A DNA stretch of 16,096 bases. Origin: Treponema sp. (GTDB lineage: Bacteria; Spirochaetota; Spirochaetia; Treponematales; Treponemataceae). Position numbers and translations under genes: made by a program. Positions 5,817 to 13,081 of this stretch are shown one piece after another. The notes beneath the pieces are model-generated. The model was given only the letters and a program-made list of their open reading frames with translations, had not been told where the DNA came from and searched no databases. Numbering within the stretch: position 1 is the stretch's first letter; every line of letters starts with the position of its first letter. The stretch covers positions 1-16,096 of the forward strand of contig JAEDGP010000045.1 of the NCBI GenBank assembly GCA_016297405.1. Direction: 5' to 3'.

Positions 5817-7319
5817 ATGTCTGAAAATTCTTTACCGCAGAATTTGCGCGGAGTTCATATTCATTTTGTTGGAATCAAGGGAACTGGAATGGCAGCCCTT
5901 GTTGAAATTCTTTTCCATAACGGAGCCATAATTACAGGAAGCGATGTCTCTGAGCGTTTTTATACAGACCAGATAATCGAAAAGCTTGGGATAAAAGCGT
6001 TGCCCTTTGACGAAAAAAACATCACGGATAATATTCAATTTGTCATCTATTCATCTGCATACAAATTGGACAAGAATCCTGATTTGATTCAAGCAGTAAA
6101 GAAAAATGTGCCATGTTTGCTTTATACTCAGGCTTTAGGAAGTTATTCTTCCAAAGCATATTCATGTGGGATTTGTGGGGTTCATGGCAAGACTAGTACA
6201 ACCGGTTTGACAGGAACGATTTTAAAGGAATTGGATTTGCCATCCCAAATTCTTGCCGGTTCAATCATCAACTCCTTTGGAAATACATGTACGTGGACAA
6301 GTCCACTTGTAAGTAATCTTAAAAACTGCGAAGAAAAAAAATATTTTGTTGCTGAAACCTGTGAATATCAAAGGCATTTCATGTCATTCTGTCCGCAGAA
6401 AATCGTCTTGACAAGTGTTGAAAGTGACCATCAGGATTATTATCCCACTTATGAGGATATCCGCGATGCCTTTGTAGATTATATATGCAAATTGCCAGAG
6501 AATGGCGAATTGATTTACTGTGCAGATGACGATGGTGCTGTTGAAACTGCAAATATTGCTTTTGCAAAACGACCCGATATAAAAATGATTCCTTATGGAC
6601 AAAAAGCGGAGGGGGATTTTCATCTGGAATTTCTTGGTGTAAATGACGAAAAAAATAGTTTTTCCATTTCTCTTCTTGGGAGACTTTTTTTGAAAGTGCC
6701 TGGAAAACATGAAGTTTTGGATGCATGTGCAGCAGCAGCATTAGCCTGCAGACTTTTGGTTTGTGACGGCAAGGATCCGCAAAATTATCTTTCAAAAATC
6801 AAGTTAGGACTTGAAAAATTCTCTGGCGGAAAACGTCGAAGTGAAATTGTTGGACGTTTTACAAATAAAAATGGCGCATCCGTTGTCGTTGTAGATGATT
6901 ATGGACATCATCCTACAGCTATAAAAACCACTCTTGAAGGATTCAGGGAATTCTATAAAGGACGAAAGATTATTGTTGATTTTATGAGCCATACCTATTC
7001 CCGAACACAAGCTCTTCTTTCTGAATTTGCTTCCTGTTTTTCTGCTGCAGATTGTGTGGTGCTGCATAAAATTTACGCCAGTGCAAGGGAAAATATCGAC
7101 GATTTTAATATTAATGGCCGAACATTGTTTGAAGAAATGAAAAAATACAATAAGAATGTCTATTATTTTGAAGAAATTCTGGATGCAAAGCAGTTTGTGT
7201 TGGAGCAACTTGAAAGAAGTGTCGGGGAAACTAATCCTGACGGTTATTTGTTTGTGACAATGGGAGCCGGTGACAACTGGAAGCTTGGCAAAGCTTTGCT
7301 GGAGGTAAAGAATGACTAG
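5817..7319 (+). CDS. murC: UDP-N-acetylmuramate--L-alanine ligase
   Basis: A 500-residue Mur ligase that adds L-alanine to UDP-N-acetylmuramate using ATP, the first amino-acid step of peptidoglycan precursor synthesis in the cytoplasm. Domain 1 opens with a Rossmann-type HFVGIKGTGMAALVE (about 16-30). The ATP loop is GVHGKTSTT (121-129, Lys125). ESDHQDYYPT is the typical MurC central motif, and VVVDDYGHHPTAI plus HTYSRT and GAGDNWKLG identify MurC over MurD/E/F and over Mpl. The tail EVKND overlaps the next gene by eight bases. The start has no ribosome site and is read as leaderless (see 5802-5810). It heads a three-gene operon with yicC and the kinase. Confidence 0.93.
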   Translation: MSENSLPQNLRGVHIHFVGIKGTGMAALVEILFHNGAIITGSDVSERFYTDQIIEKLGIKALPFDEKNITDNIQFVIYSSAYKLDKNPDLIQAVKKNVPCLLYTQALGSYSSKAYSCGICGVHGKTSTTGLTGTILKELDLPSQILAGSIINSFGNTCTWTSPLVSNLKNCEEKKYFVAETCEYQRHFMSFCPQKIVLTSVESDHQDYYPTYEDIRDAFVDYICKLPENGELIYCADDDGAVETANIAFAKRPDIKMIPYGQKAEGDFHLEFLGVNDEKNSFSISLLGRLFLKVPGKHEVLDACAAAALACRLLVCDGKDPQNYLSKIKLGLEKFSGGKRRSEIVGRFTNKNGASVVVVDDYGHHPTAIKTTLEGFREFYKGRKIIVDFMSHTYSRTQALLSEFASCFSAADCVVLHKIYASARENIDDFNINGRTLFEEMKKYNKNVYYFEEILDAKQFVLEQLERSVGETNPDGYLFVTMGAGDNWKLGKALLEVKND

Positions 7320-8178
7320 CATGACAGGATATGCTTTTAAGGAAAATTCTACAGAAATTGCCACAGTATCTGTTGAAATAAAATCTGTTAATTCGCGTTT
7401 TTTAGATCTTTCAATAAATCTTCCACCTTACTTGAATGCTTTGGAAAGCCACTATAAGACTTTGGTAACATCCAGTGTTCTTCGTGGAAAAGTGGATGTG
7501 TATATAAGGATAAAAGAAAAGGAATCTGATGCTCAGGTTGTGGCTGATACGAAAGCTGCTGGTGCATATTTGGCTGCAATAAAAGAGATTGCTGATGCCT
7601 GTGGTTACTCTACTGATATACCGCTGAGTCTGATTGTTTCTCAGCCAGGTGTTTTGACGTCTACCAGATCCTATGATTTGGAAAAGTATAAACAGCTGAT
7701 TGATCCGGTTTTTGAACAGGCTTTAAAGGAATTTCTAACAGACCGAAAACGTGAAGGCGAAAATATGCTTAAAGACCTTTGCGAGAAGTTTCAGGAGCTT
7801 GCAAGATGTGCTGATTTCTTCAAGGAATGGCAGCCAAAAATGGAAAGTGCATTTAAGAATCAAATTATATCAAAATTCAATGAATTGCTTGGCGATCAGG
7901 TCGATGAAAATCGCATCATGACGGAAACAGCGGCAATGCTTGTGAAATACACCATAAACGAAGAAATTGTTCGTTTGCATAGTCATCTGGCTGCAGTACA
8001 AAATGAACTGGAGAACAATCCCGCTCCTGGAAAAAAACTTGATTTTCTGTGCCAGGAAATAAACAGGGAAATAAATACAATTGGAAGTAAGAATCAGTTT
8101 GCTGAAGTTGGTGCAATGGTTGTCAGTGCTAAAAATGCTCTGGAAAACATTCGAGAACAAAGCAAAAATGTGGAGTAG
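7312..8178 (+). CDS. yicC: YicC/YloC-family endoribonuclease
   Basis: A 288-residue protein of the YicC/YloC family, about the usual length. Family members act as stress-related endoribonucleases in E. coli and B. subtilis. Visible hallmarks are the N-terminal SMTGYA (residues 3-8), VEIKSVNSRFLDLSINLP (about 21-38), and the near-invariant C-terminal REINTIGSKNQFAEV followed by KNALENIREQSKNVE. GGAGG (7301-7305) lies six bases before the ATG, inside the end of murC; the coding regions overlap by eight bases, so translation is probably coupled. The kinase gene follows after three bases. Confidence 0.92.
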   Translation: MTSMTGYAFKENSTEIATVSVEIKSVNSRFLDLSINLPPYLNALESHYKTLVTSSVLRGKVDVYIRIKEKESDAQVVADTKAAGAYLAAIKEIADACGYSTDIPLSLIVSQPGVLTSTRSYDLEKYKQLIDPVFEQALKEFLTDRKREGENMLKDLCEKFQELARCADFFKEWQPKMESAFKNQIISKFNELLGDQVDENRIMTETAAMLVKYTINEEIVRLHSHLAAVQNELENNPAPGKKLDFLCQEINREINTIGSKNQFAEVGAMVVSAKNALENIREQSKNVE

Positions 8179-8181
8179 GCT

Positions 8182-8727
8182 ATGAAATTGAACAAAGAAC
8201 TAAGAATTGCAATTAGTGGTAAGTCTGGATGTGGCAATACCACAGTTTCAACTTTGCTTTCAGAAAAGCTTGGAGTCAAGCTTATCAATTATACTTTCCG
8301 CCAGCTGGCCAGTGAAAAAGGGCTTTCCCTTGCTCAGGTGATCGAAAATGCGAAAAATGATGACAGTTACGACAAATATGTTGATAATCATCAAGTGGAA
8401 CTTGCAAAGGCTGAATCATGTGTCCTGGGTAGTCGCCTCGCTATATGGATGCTTAAAGAAGCTGATCTAAAGGTTTATCTTTATGCAAGTGATGATGTTC
8501 GTGCAAATCGAGTTTTCAAAAGAGAGGGCGGAGATTTGCAGGAAATCAAGGACTTTACTGCAATGCGTGATCGAGAAGACCATGGAAGATACATGAAACT
8601 GTACTCCATTGACAATGATAAATACGATTTTGTTGATTTGCTTATCGACACTGCAAATTACAATCCCCAGCAGATAGTTGATCAGATAGTTGCTGAACTT
8701 GCAAAAAGAGGTTTTGTATCTCAATAA
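8182..8727 (+). CDS. Cytidylate-kinase-like P-loop kinase
   Basis: A 181-residue P-loop NMP kinase of the compact cytidylate kinase-like type (Cytidylate_kin2-like), expected to phosphorylate CMP or dCMP. The phosphate loop is GKSGCGNTT (13-21), in which Asn19 stands where Walker A Lys is normal. Later the LID-like stretch REDHGRYMKLYSID and the VDLLIDTANY segment fit the family. Conserved Arg residues around RANRVFKREGG may contact phosphates. GGAG (8171-8174) is seven bases upstream, overlapping the end of yicC. The gene closes the operon and is followed by repeat copy B. I withhold the symbol cmk because of the altered P-loop. Confidence 0.8.
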   Translation: MKLNKELRIAISGKSGCGNTTVSTLLSEKLGVKLINYTFRQLASEKGLSLAQVIENAKNDDSYDKYVDNHQVELAKAESCVLGSRLAIWMLKEADLKVYLYASDDVRANRVFKREGGDLQEIKDFTAMRDREDHGRYMKLYSIDNDKYDFVDLLIDTANYNPQQIVDQIVAELAKRGFVSQ

Positions 8728-8740
8728 TTCGGTCCATAAA

Positions 8741-8892
8741 AAAAGAGGCTGTCCAATAAGGTTGCATTACGGTGGTTGAGTTTATCAAAACCACCACATT
8801 TTGTGCAGCAGTCATTTCGACTAGTGGTTCCTGAGCCTGTCGAAGGGCTCAATGAGCGCTACACTTATTACTTTTGGGACAGCCCCTTTTTT
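8741..8892. repeat. Short GGCTGTCC-bounded repeat, copy B (longer form, two-way terminator)
   Basis: Unit 8747-8886 with GGCTGTCC (8747-8754) and GGACAGCC (8877-8884), A-rich left flank and six T (8887-8892). It fills the gap between the convergent kinase (+) and leuD (-) and would stop both. Inside, GGTGGTT and AACCACC (about 8771-8777 and 8788-8794) form a seven-pair stem. Arms TGTGCAGCAGTCATT (8802-8816) and AATGAGCGCTACACT (8851-8865) pair at 11 of 15 positions and enclose a hairpin GAGCC (8833-8837)/GGCTC (8846-8850). The core CCTGAGCCTGTCGAAG resembles a dispersed motif known in many bacterial genomes (from memory). Compared with copy A it carries 53 extra bases. Confidence 0.85.
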
Positions 8893-8906
8893 ATATCAGT
8901 CAACGA

Positions 8907-9440
8907 TTAGTATTTTGCGTCAGCAAATCCAATCCATCCGTCTTTTTCAACTAAAGCTTTTTCAAAGTCATCCAGTTTGAACGGATAGCTTTTAGAAAGG
9001 CTTCCGGCAATGATTTTTACTTTAGCTGTACCGTCATCATTAAAAATGATTTTTGCTTCTGCATCTTTGTCTGCGAATGTGTGGAACATATCTTCAATAG
9101 ACTTTTTATCCATTTCAATAGCCATCATTCCGCAGTTATACATATTCTGGCGGAAAATACGGGCGAAATTTGTTGCAACAACAACATAGATTCCGTTTAC
9201 TTCAAGAGCCCATGGAGCATGTTCACGTGAAGAACCACAGCCAAAGTTTTCTCTGGTAATGATTACTTTTTTGCCGGCAACATCAGTTTTTGGATTGAAT
9301 CCTTCAAGTTTAAGGTCTTCAAGCAAATATGGCTTCAATGCCTGCTTTGTGATTTCTGTAAGATACTTTGCTGGAATGATTTCATCTGTGTTGATGTCTG
9401 ATCTGTCCAAGAAAAGTATGCTTCCTCCAAATTGTTTCAT
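8907..9440 (-). CDS. leuD: 3-isopropylmalate dehydratase small subunit
   Basis: A 177-residue swivel subunit of the aconitase superfamily. With LeuC it isomerises 2-isopropylmalate to 3-isopropylmalate in leucine synthesis. Hallmarks are DRSDINTDEIIPAKYL (about 12-27) and ENFGCGSSREHAPWAL, the substrate-binding loop. The short form matches the LeuD type found in archaea, Thermotoga and anaerobes, so activity on citramalate or related acids is also possible. GGAGG sits five bases before the ATG. It follows leuC by 17 bases and ends at repeat copy B. No leuA or leuB lies in the window. Confidence 0.93.
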   Translation of the reverse strand: MKQFGGSILFLDRSDINTDEIIPAKYLTEITKQALKPYLLEDLKLEGFNPKTDVAGKKVIITRENFGCGSSREHAPWALEVNGIYVVVATNFARIFRQNMYNCGMMAIEMDKKSIEDMFHTFADKDAEAKIIFNDDGTAKVKIIAGSLSKSYPFKLDDFEKALVEKDGWIGFADAKY

Positions 9441-9457
9441 TTTGTCCTCCAGAAACG

Positions 9458-10741
9458 TTATTTATACAGTGGTGAGTTTGTGATTGTTCCAGCAATGGCA
9501 GTAGCTGCTGCTGTTGCCGGACTCATCAAGTGAACCATACCACCTTTTCCCATTCGTCCATTAAAGTTACGATTTGTTGTTGATGCGCAAACTTCTCCGT
9601 TTGCCAAAACACCATTGCTCATACCCAAACAAGCACCGCAAGTAGGATTTGTTACGCAGAAGCCTGCATCAAGGAAGATACTGATAAGACCTTCTTCAAC
9701 AGCCATTTTGTAGATTTTTGGTGTTGCAGGACTTACTATTCCGCGAACGCCTTCAGCAAGTTTATGTCCCTTAAGAACTTCTGCTGCGATTCTAAGATCT
9801 GAAATACGGCCGTTTGTACAAGAACCAATGTAAACCTGATTTACTTTTGTTCCTTCCATTTCAGAAATCTTTTTTACCTGATCTGGCTTGTATCCGAATG
9901 TGCAAACTGGCTCAAGGTCAGACAAATCATATGTATATACTTTTTCGAATTTTGCATCATCGTCAGATTTCCACTGGGCATAGTCGGCGATTGCATCTTC
10001 CTTTGTTTTATACTCATCCTTAATGAATTCCCAAAGGTAATCTACAGTTTTTGCATCTGGATAGCAGATACCTGATGTTCCACCTGCTTCAATTGCCATG
10101 TTGCAAAGTGTCATGCGGCTTTCCATATCGAAATTATCGATTACAGGACCAGTAAATTCAACAACGCAGTTAGTTGCACCGTTTACACCGATTTTAGAGA
10201 TGAGGTAAAGGATTACATCTTTTGCGTATACACCAGGTTTTAATGTTCCGTTTAAAACGAACTTGATAGATTTTGGTTCACGGAATGAACATACTCCTTT
10301 GAGAATACCAACTTCAAGGTCAGTTGTACCGACACCAGCAGCAAATGCACCGAAAGCTCCATGGGTACAAGTATGGCTGTCTCCCATGATTACTGTAAAT
10401 CCTGGGCGAACAAATCCTTTCTCAGGGAAGATAGCATGACAAACACCATTACAACCAATGTCAAAGAAGTCCTTTATGCCGTTTCTTTTTGACCAGTCGC
10501 GAAGAATTTTTCCCTGTTCAGCAGTTTTGCTGTCTTTTGCAGGTGTTACATGGTCAATTACAGCTTTGATTTTTGTGTTGTCGAAAACTCTGTCCATGTT
10601 GCGTTCAACAAGGTCGTTGATGGCAATAGGAGTTGTGATTTCGTGACAGAATACACGGTCCAATTTCAAAACATAAGTGTTTGGAAATGGAGTGTCTACA
10701 AGATGCTTTTCAAAAATTTTTTGAGCAATCGTCTTTCCCAT
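9458..10741 (-). CDS. leuC: 3-isopropylmalate dehydratase large subunit
   Basis: A 427-residue subunit carrying the catalytic 4Fe-4S cluster. The ligands are Cys308 (GSCTNGR), Cys368 and Cys371 (NPTCGACLG), with the 60- and 3-residue spacing of LeuC enzymes. MGDSHTCTHGAFGAF and GVGTTDLEV are further signatures. The length is that of the short LeuC2 class, consistent with the short LeuD. GAGG lies about ten bases before the ATG. Its own promoter is at 10785-10813. The close homologues homoaconitase and dimethylmalate dehydratase share these motifs, so substrate assignment rests on family likeness. Confidence 0.93.
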   Translation of the reverse strand: MGKTIAQKIFEKHLVDTPFPNTYVLKLDRVFCHEITTPIAINDLVERNMDRVFDNTKIKAVIDHVTPAKDSKTAEQGKILRDWSKRNGIKDFFDIGCNGVCHAIFPEKGFVRPGFTVIMGDSHTCTHGAFGAFAAGVGTTDLEVGILKGVCSFREPKSIKFVLNGTLKPGVYAKDVILYLISKIGVNGATNCVVEFTGPVIDNFDMESRMTLCNMAIEAGGTSGICYPDAKTVDYLWEFIKDEYKTKEDAIADYAQWKSDDDAKFEKVYTYDLSDLEPVCTFGYKPDQVKKISEMEGTKVNQVYIGSCTNGRISDLRIAAEVLKGHKLAEGVRGIVSPATPKIYKMAVEEGLISIFLDAGFCVTNPTCGACLGMSNGVLANGEVCASTTNRNFNGRMGKGGMVHLMSPATAAATAIAGTITNSPLYK

Positions 10742-10784
10742 AGTATTTAATCCTCTGTATTTTTAATAAAACTAAAGTAACTTT

Positions 10785-10813
10785 ATTATAATTAAATATA
10801 AAATGTGTTACAA
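10785..10813 (-). promoter_or_regulatory. Sigma-70 promoter for leuCD
   Basis: On the - strand TTGTAA (10813-10808), a 17-base spacer, and a perfect TATAAT (10790-10785). The leader to leuC is about 37 bases. The -35 lies within the loop of an inverted repeat, AATGTG/CACATT (10802-10807 and 10815-10820). Confidence 0.7.
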
Positions 10814-10820
10814 GCACATT
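10802..10820 (-). promoter_or_regulatory. Inverted repeat at the end of the dehydrogenase gene and leuC -35
   Basis: AATGTG (10802-10807) and CACATT (10815-10820) form a six-pair stem around seven bases. On the - strand it overlaps the dehydrogenase stop codon and is followed by TTATATTT, so it may act as a weak terminator. It also spans the leuC -35, so an operator role cannot be excluded. Confidence 0.35.
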
Positions 10821-11763
10821 ACCCAACTACATTTTCTGGCTTTCCGCTAATCCAGCTTTCAAAGTTTTTGCAGGCAATAGCAAGAAGTCGTTGTCTGGTT
10901 TCAAGCGGGGCCCATGCCAGATGAGGAGTTAAAGTGCAGTTTTTTGACGTCAATAAAGCACAATCATTCTTCATTGGTTCTGTATCAAGGACATCTGCTG
11001 CATATCCTGCTATTTTTTCTTCATTCAAAGCCTTCGAAAGGTCATTTTCGTTTACAAGACCGCCTCTGGCTGTGTTTATTAGATATCCGGTGTTTTTCAT
11101 CAGCGAAAGAGTGCGTGCATTTACAATCTGCTTTGTTTCTTCTGTAAGAGGAACATGAAGTGAAATGAAGTCAGACTGTGAGAAAAGTTCTTCTATTGAA
11201 ACACAGTTTTCAATGTCCGCATATTTGCGATGTGGGCAAACTATCACTTTCATTCCAAAAGCCTTTGCGATAGTGGCTACCTTTTTACCGATGTTTCCGT
11301 AACCTAAAATACCAATGGTTTTTCCTGACAGTTCAGTCAAAGGTTTATTCCAATAACAAAATATTGGGGCTTTTATCCAATCACCGTTTTTTACGGATTT
11401 GTTGTGGAAAGAAACCTGGTTTGTATAATTTAGAATCAATGCAAATACATGCTGGGCAACAGCATCAGTGCTGTATGCAGGAATATTCGTCACGCAAATG
11501 CCATGTTTTTTTGTTGCATCCAAATCAATGACATTATAGCCTGTTGCCAAAACCCCAATGTATTTTAAATTTGGACATTTTGAAAGAATTTCTTCGTTAA
11601 TGACAATCTTGTTCAGAAGAGCCGCTTCGCAATTTGAAAGCCTTTCTGTTACTTGTTGAGGTGATGTTGTGGGGTAGATGTTCAAGTCAGCAAATTTCCG
11701 AAATGAATCCCAACTGACATCTCCAGGATTCACTGCGCTAGCATCAAGAATGGCCAGATTCAT
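10819..11763 (-). CDS. D-2-hydroxyacid dehydrogenase
   Basis: A 314-residue D-isomer-specific 2-hydroxyacid dehydrogenase, reducing 2-keto acids (for example hydroxypyruvate or glyoxylate) to D-2-hydroxy acids with NAD(P)H. The dinucleotide loop is GYGNIG (154-159). The catalytic triad is Arg233 (NTARGG), Glu262 (DVLDTEP) and His281 (TPHLAWA). After beta strand 2 the sequence reads CPHRK (176-180) with no Asp, which favours NADPH over NADH. Best fit among subfamilies is glycerate/hydroxypyruvate reductase, but substrate is uncertain. It starts three bases after the mini-protein gene, with a weak AGG as ribosome site, so coupled translation is likely. Confidence 0.88.
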   Translation of the reverse strand: MNLAILDASAVNPGDVSWDSFRKFADLNIYPTTSPQQVTERLSNCEAALLNKIVINEEILSKCPNLKYIGVLATGYNVIDLDATKKHGICVTNIPAYSTDAVAQHVFALILNYTNQVSFHNKSVKNGDWIKAPIFCYWNKPLTELSGKTIGILGYGNIGKKVATIAKAFGMKVIVCPHRKYADIENCVSIEELFSQSDFISLHVPLTEETKQIVNARTLSLMKNTGYLINTARGGLVNENDLSKALNEEKIAGYAADVLDTEPMKNDCALLTSKNCTLTPHLAWAPLETRQRLLAIACKNFESWISGKPENVVG

Positions 11764-11766
11764 AAA

Positions 11767-11964
11767 TTAGCCTAATACATCAACGCCGACACTAGAAATA
11801 GCAGAATTAATGGCTCCTTCATCGGCTCCATCGAAATCTACGCAAACCTGACACTTGTCTGGACTTGCAACACAATTTGTTACTCCTGTAACAGCTTTTA
11901 CAGCTGCCTCTATGCTGGCAATAAGACCAGCGTCAAAAGGTGCAACATATATTTTTTTCTGCAT
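11767..11964 (-). CDS. 65-residue CxxC mini-protein with an HMA-like fold
   Basis: A tiny acidic protein, predicted beta-alpha-beta-beta-alpha-beta in layout, reminiscent of heavy-metal-associated or ferredoxin-like domains. The usual CxxC in the first loop is missing (PFDAG is there instead). Cysteines sit at 31, 38 and 41, the last two as KCQVC in the third strand. I cannot name a family with certainty. It has a strong promoter and GGAG eight bases before the ATG, and it is followed after only three bases by the D-2-hydroxyacid dehydrogenase, so the two are made together. The coding quality and close coupling make it a real gene rather than chance. Confidence 0.75.
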   Translation of the reverse strand: MQKKIYVAPFDAGLIASIEAAVKAVTGVTNCVASPDKCQVCVDFDGADEGAINSAISSVGVDVLG

Positions 11965-11999
11965 ATCAAGCGCTCCATATTCATGTAATTTATACTTAT

Positions 12000-12028
12000 A
12001 TTATAAGTCAAAGCTGGTGGATTTTCAA
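12000..12028 (-). promoter_or_regulatory. Strong sigma-70 promoter for mini-protein and dehydrogenase
   Basis: On the - strand TTGAAA (12028-12023), 17 bases, TATAAT (12005-12000): five of six and six of six matches with ideal spacing. It begins 11 bases after the rlmN stop. The leader is about 30 bases. Confidence 0.75.
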
Positions 12029-12038
12029 GAAAATAAAA

Positions 12039-13067
12039 TTACAGGTTTTGAGAAACTAGTGATTTTCCAAGCTGTCCGCATGCTCCACCAATTTTTCTAC
12101 CTCTTTTGGTTCGAAGGGTAACGTTTACTCCATTTTTTTCAAGGTAAGAAACGAAATTTCGAACTTCGATACCTTCTGGTTCCTGGAAGGGAAGGTTATC
12201 AACTGGATTCCATGGAATGAGGTTGACGTTTACATCCATGCCTTTTGCGAAATCAACCATTCTTTTTGCACTTTCCATGCTTGTATTCTTGTTTTTAAGC
12301 AATGCCGCTTCCAATGTTACCCGTTTGCCGCTTTTATCTGCATAGTAACCGATTGCTTTTCGCAATTCTGCAAGAGGATTTGTTTTATTTACTGGCATTA
12401 TCTGCGTTCTGAGTTCTTCATCCGCAGTTGTGAGCGAAACTGCAAGACGGATATTCGGACCGTTGTCTGCAAGATCATAAATGCCTTTTATGATTCCTGA
12501 TGTAGATAAAGTGATGCGTCTACCAGAAAGGTTTCGTCCTCGTTCATCTGTCAGAATGGCAATGGCTTTTCTGATTTCCTGAAGGTTTAGCATAGGTTCA
12601 CCCATTCCCATGAAGACTATGTTATCAAGCTTGCCAGCTTCCTTTTCAAGGCTAAGAAACTGTTCTACGATTTCAGCGGCAGTTAAATTTCTTCCAAGTC
12701 CAAGCTGACCAGTCTGACAAAAAGCACAACCCATAGGGCATCCTGCCTGACAAGAAACACATGCAGTTTTTCTGCCTTCCTTGTCGGTGAGCAAAACTGT
12801 TTCAACGGCTCTTTTGTCAAAAAGCTCAATCTGTAGTTTTATGGTTCCGTCTGGATCTTTCAATATTTGCGAAATCGTTGTGCAGCGGACAAGAGATTTT
12901 TGTTCCAGTTCCTTTCTGAAATCTTTTGAAAGATTAGTCATCTGGTCGAACTGTGTTACGCCGCTACCAATCCATTTAAATATCTGCAAGCCTCTGAATT
13001 TTTGGGTAAGAGCAAGTTGTTCTACAATTTCATCAGGAAGAAGTCCGGTTAAAGCGATTTTATCCAT
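12039..13067 (-). CDS. rlmN: 23S rRNA/tRNA adenine-C2 methyltransferase
   Basis: A 342-residue radical-SAM methylase that methylates C2 of A2503 in 23S rRNA and A37 of some tRNAs, aiding peptidyl-transfer accuracy. The 4Fe-4S cluster ligands are Cys110, Cys114 and Cys117 (CPMGCAFC). The two mechanistic cysteines are Cys103 (CVSCQAGC) and Cys330 (GGACGQL), at the positions expected from E. coli RlmN. GMGEPMLN and RRITLSTSGI are the SAM-binding stretches. AGGTG precedes the ATG by about seven bases; the gene follows the large TPR gene by 14 bases, likely the same transcript. Confidence 0.96.
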   Translation of the reverse strand: MDKIALTGLLPDEIVEQLALTQKFRGLQIFKWIGSGVTQFDQMTNLSKDFRKELEQKSLVRCTTISQILKDPDGTIKLQIELFDKRAVETVLLTDKEGRKTACVSCQAGCPMGCAFCQTGQLGLGRNLTAAEIVEQFLSLEKEAGKLDNIVFMGMGEPMLNLQEIRKAIAILTDERGRNLSGRRITLSTSGIIKGIYDLADNGPNIRLAVSLTTADEELRTQIMPVNKTNPLAELRKAIGYYADKSGKRVTLEAALLKNKNTSMESAKRMVDFAKGMDVNVNLIPWNPVDNLPFQEPEGIEVRNFVSYLEKNGVNVTLRTKRGRKIGGACGQLGKSLVSQNL

Positions 13068-13081
13068 TTTTGTGCACCTGA

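Noticed and set aside
6379..6795. Long - strand open frame inside murC
   Set aside because: It lies wholly within a well-supported MurC coding region, has no recognisable motifs, and its composition is that of an antisense shadow.
5817..7319. Mpl (murein peptide ligase) instead of MurC
   Set aside because: ESDHQDYYPT, VVDDYGHHPTAI and GAGDNWKLG, and the operon context, fit MurC better.
41..8892. CRISPR array from the two similar repeats
   Set aside because: Only two copies, 8.6 kb apart, with no short regularly spaced units and no cas genes.
10742..10784. T-box or leucine leader peptide ahead of leuC
   Set aside because: The leader is only about 37 bases and has no Leu-codon run, no terminator and no T-box-like sequence.
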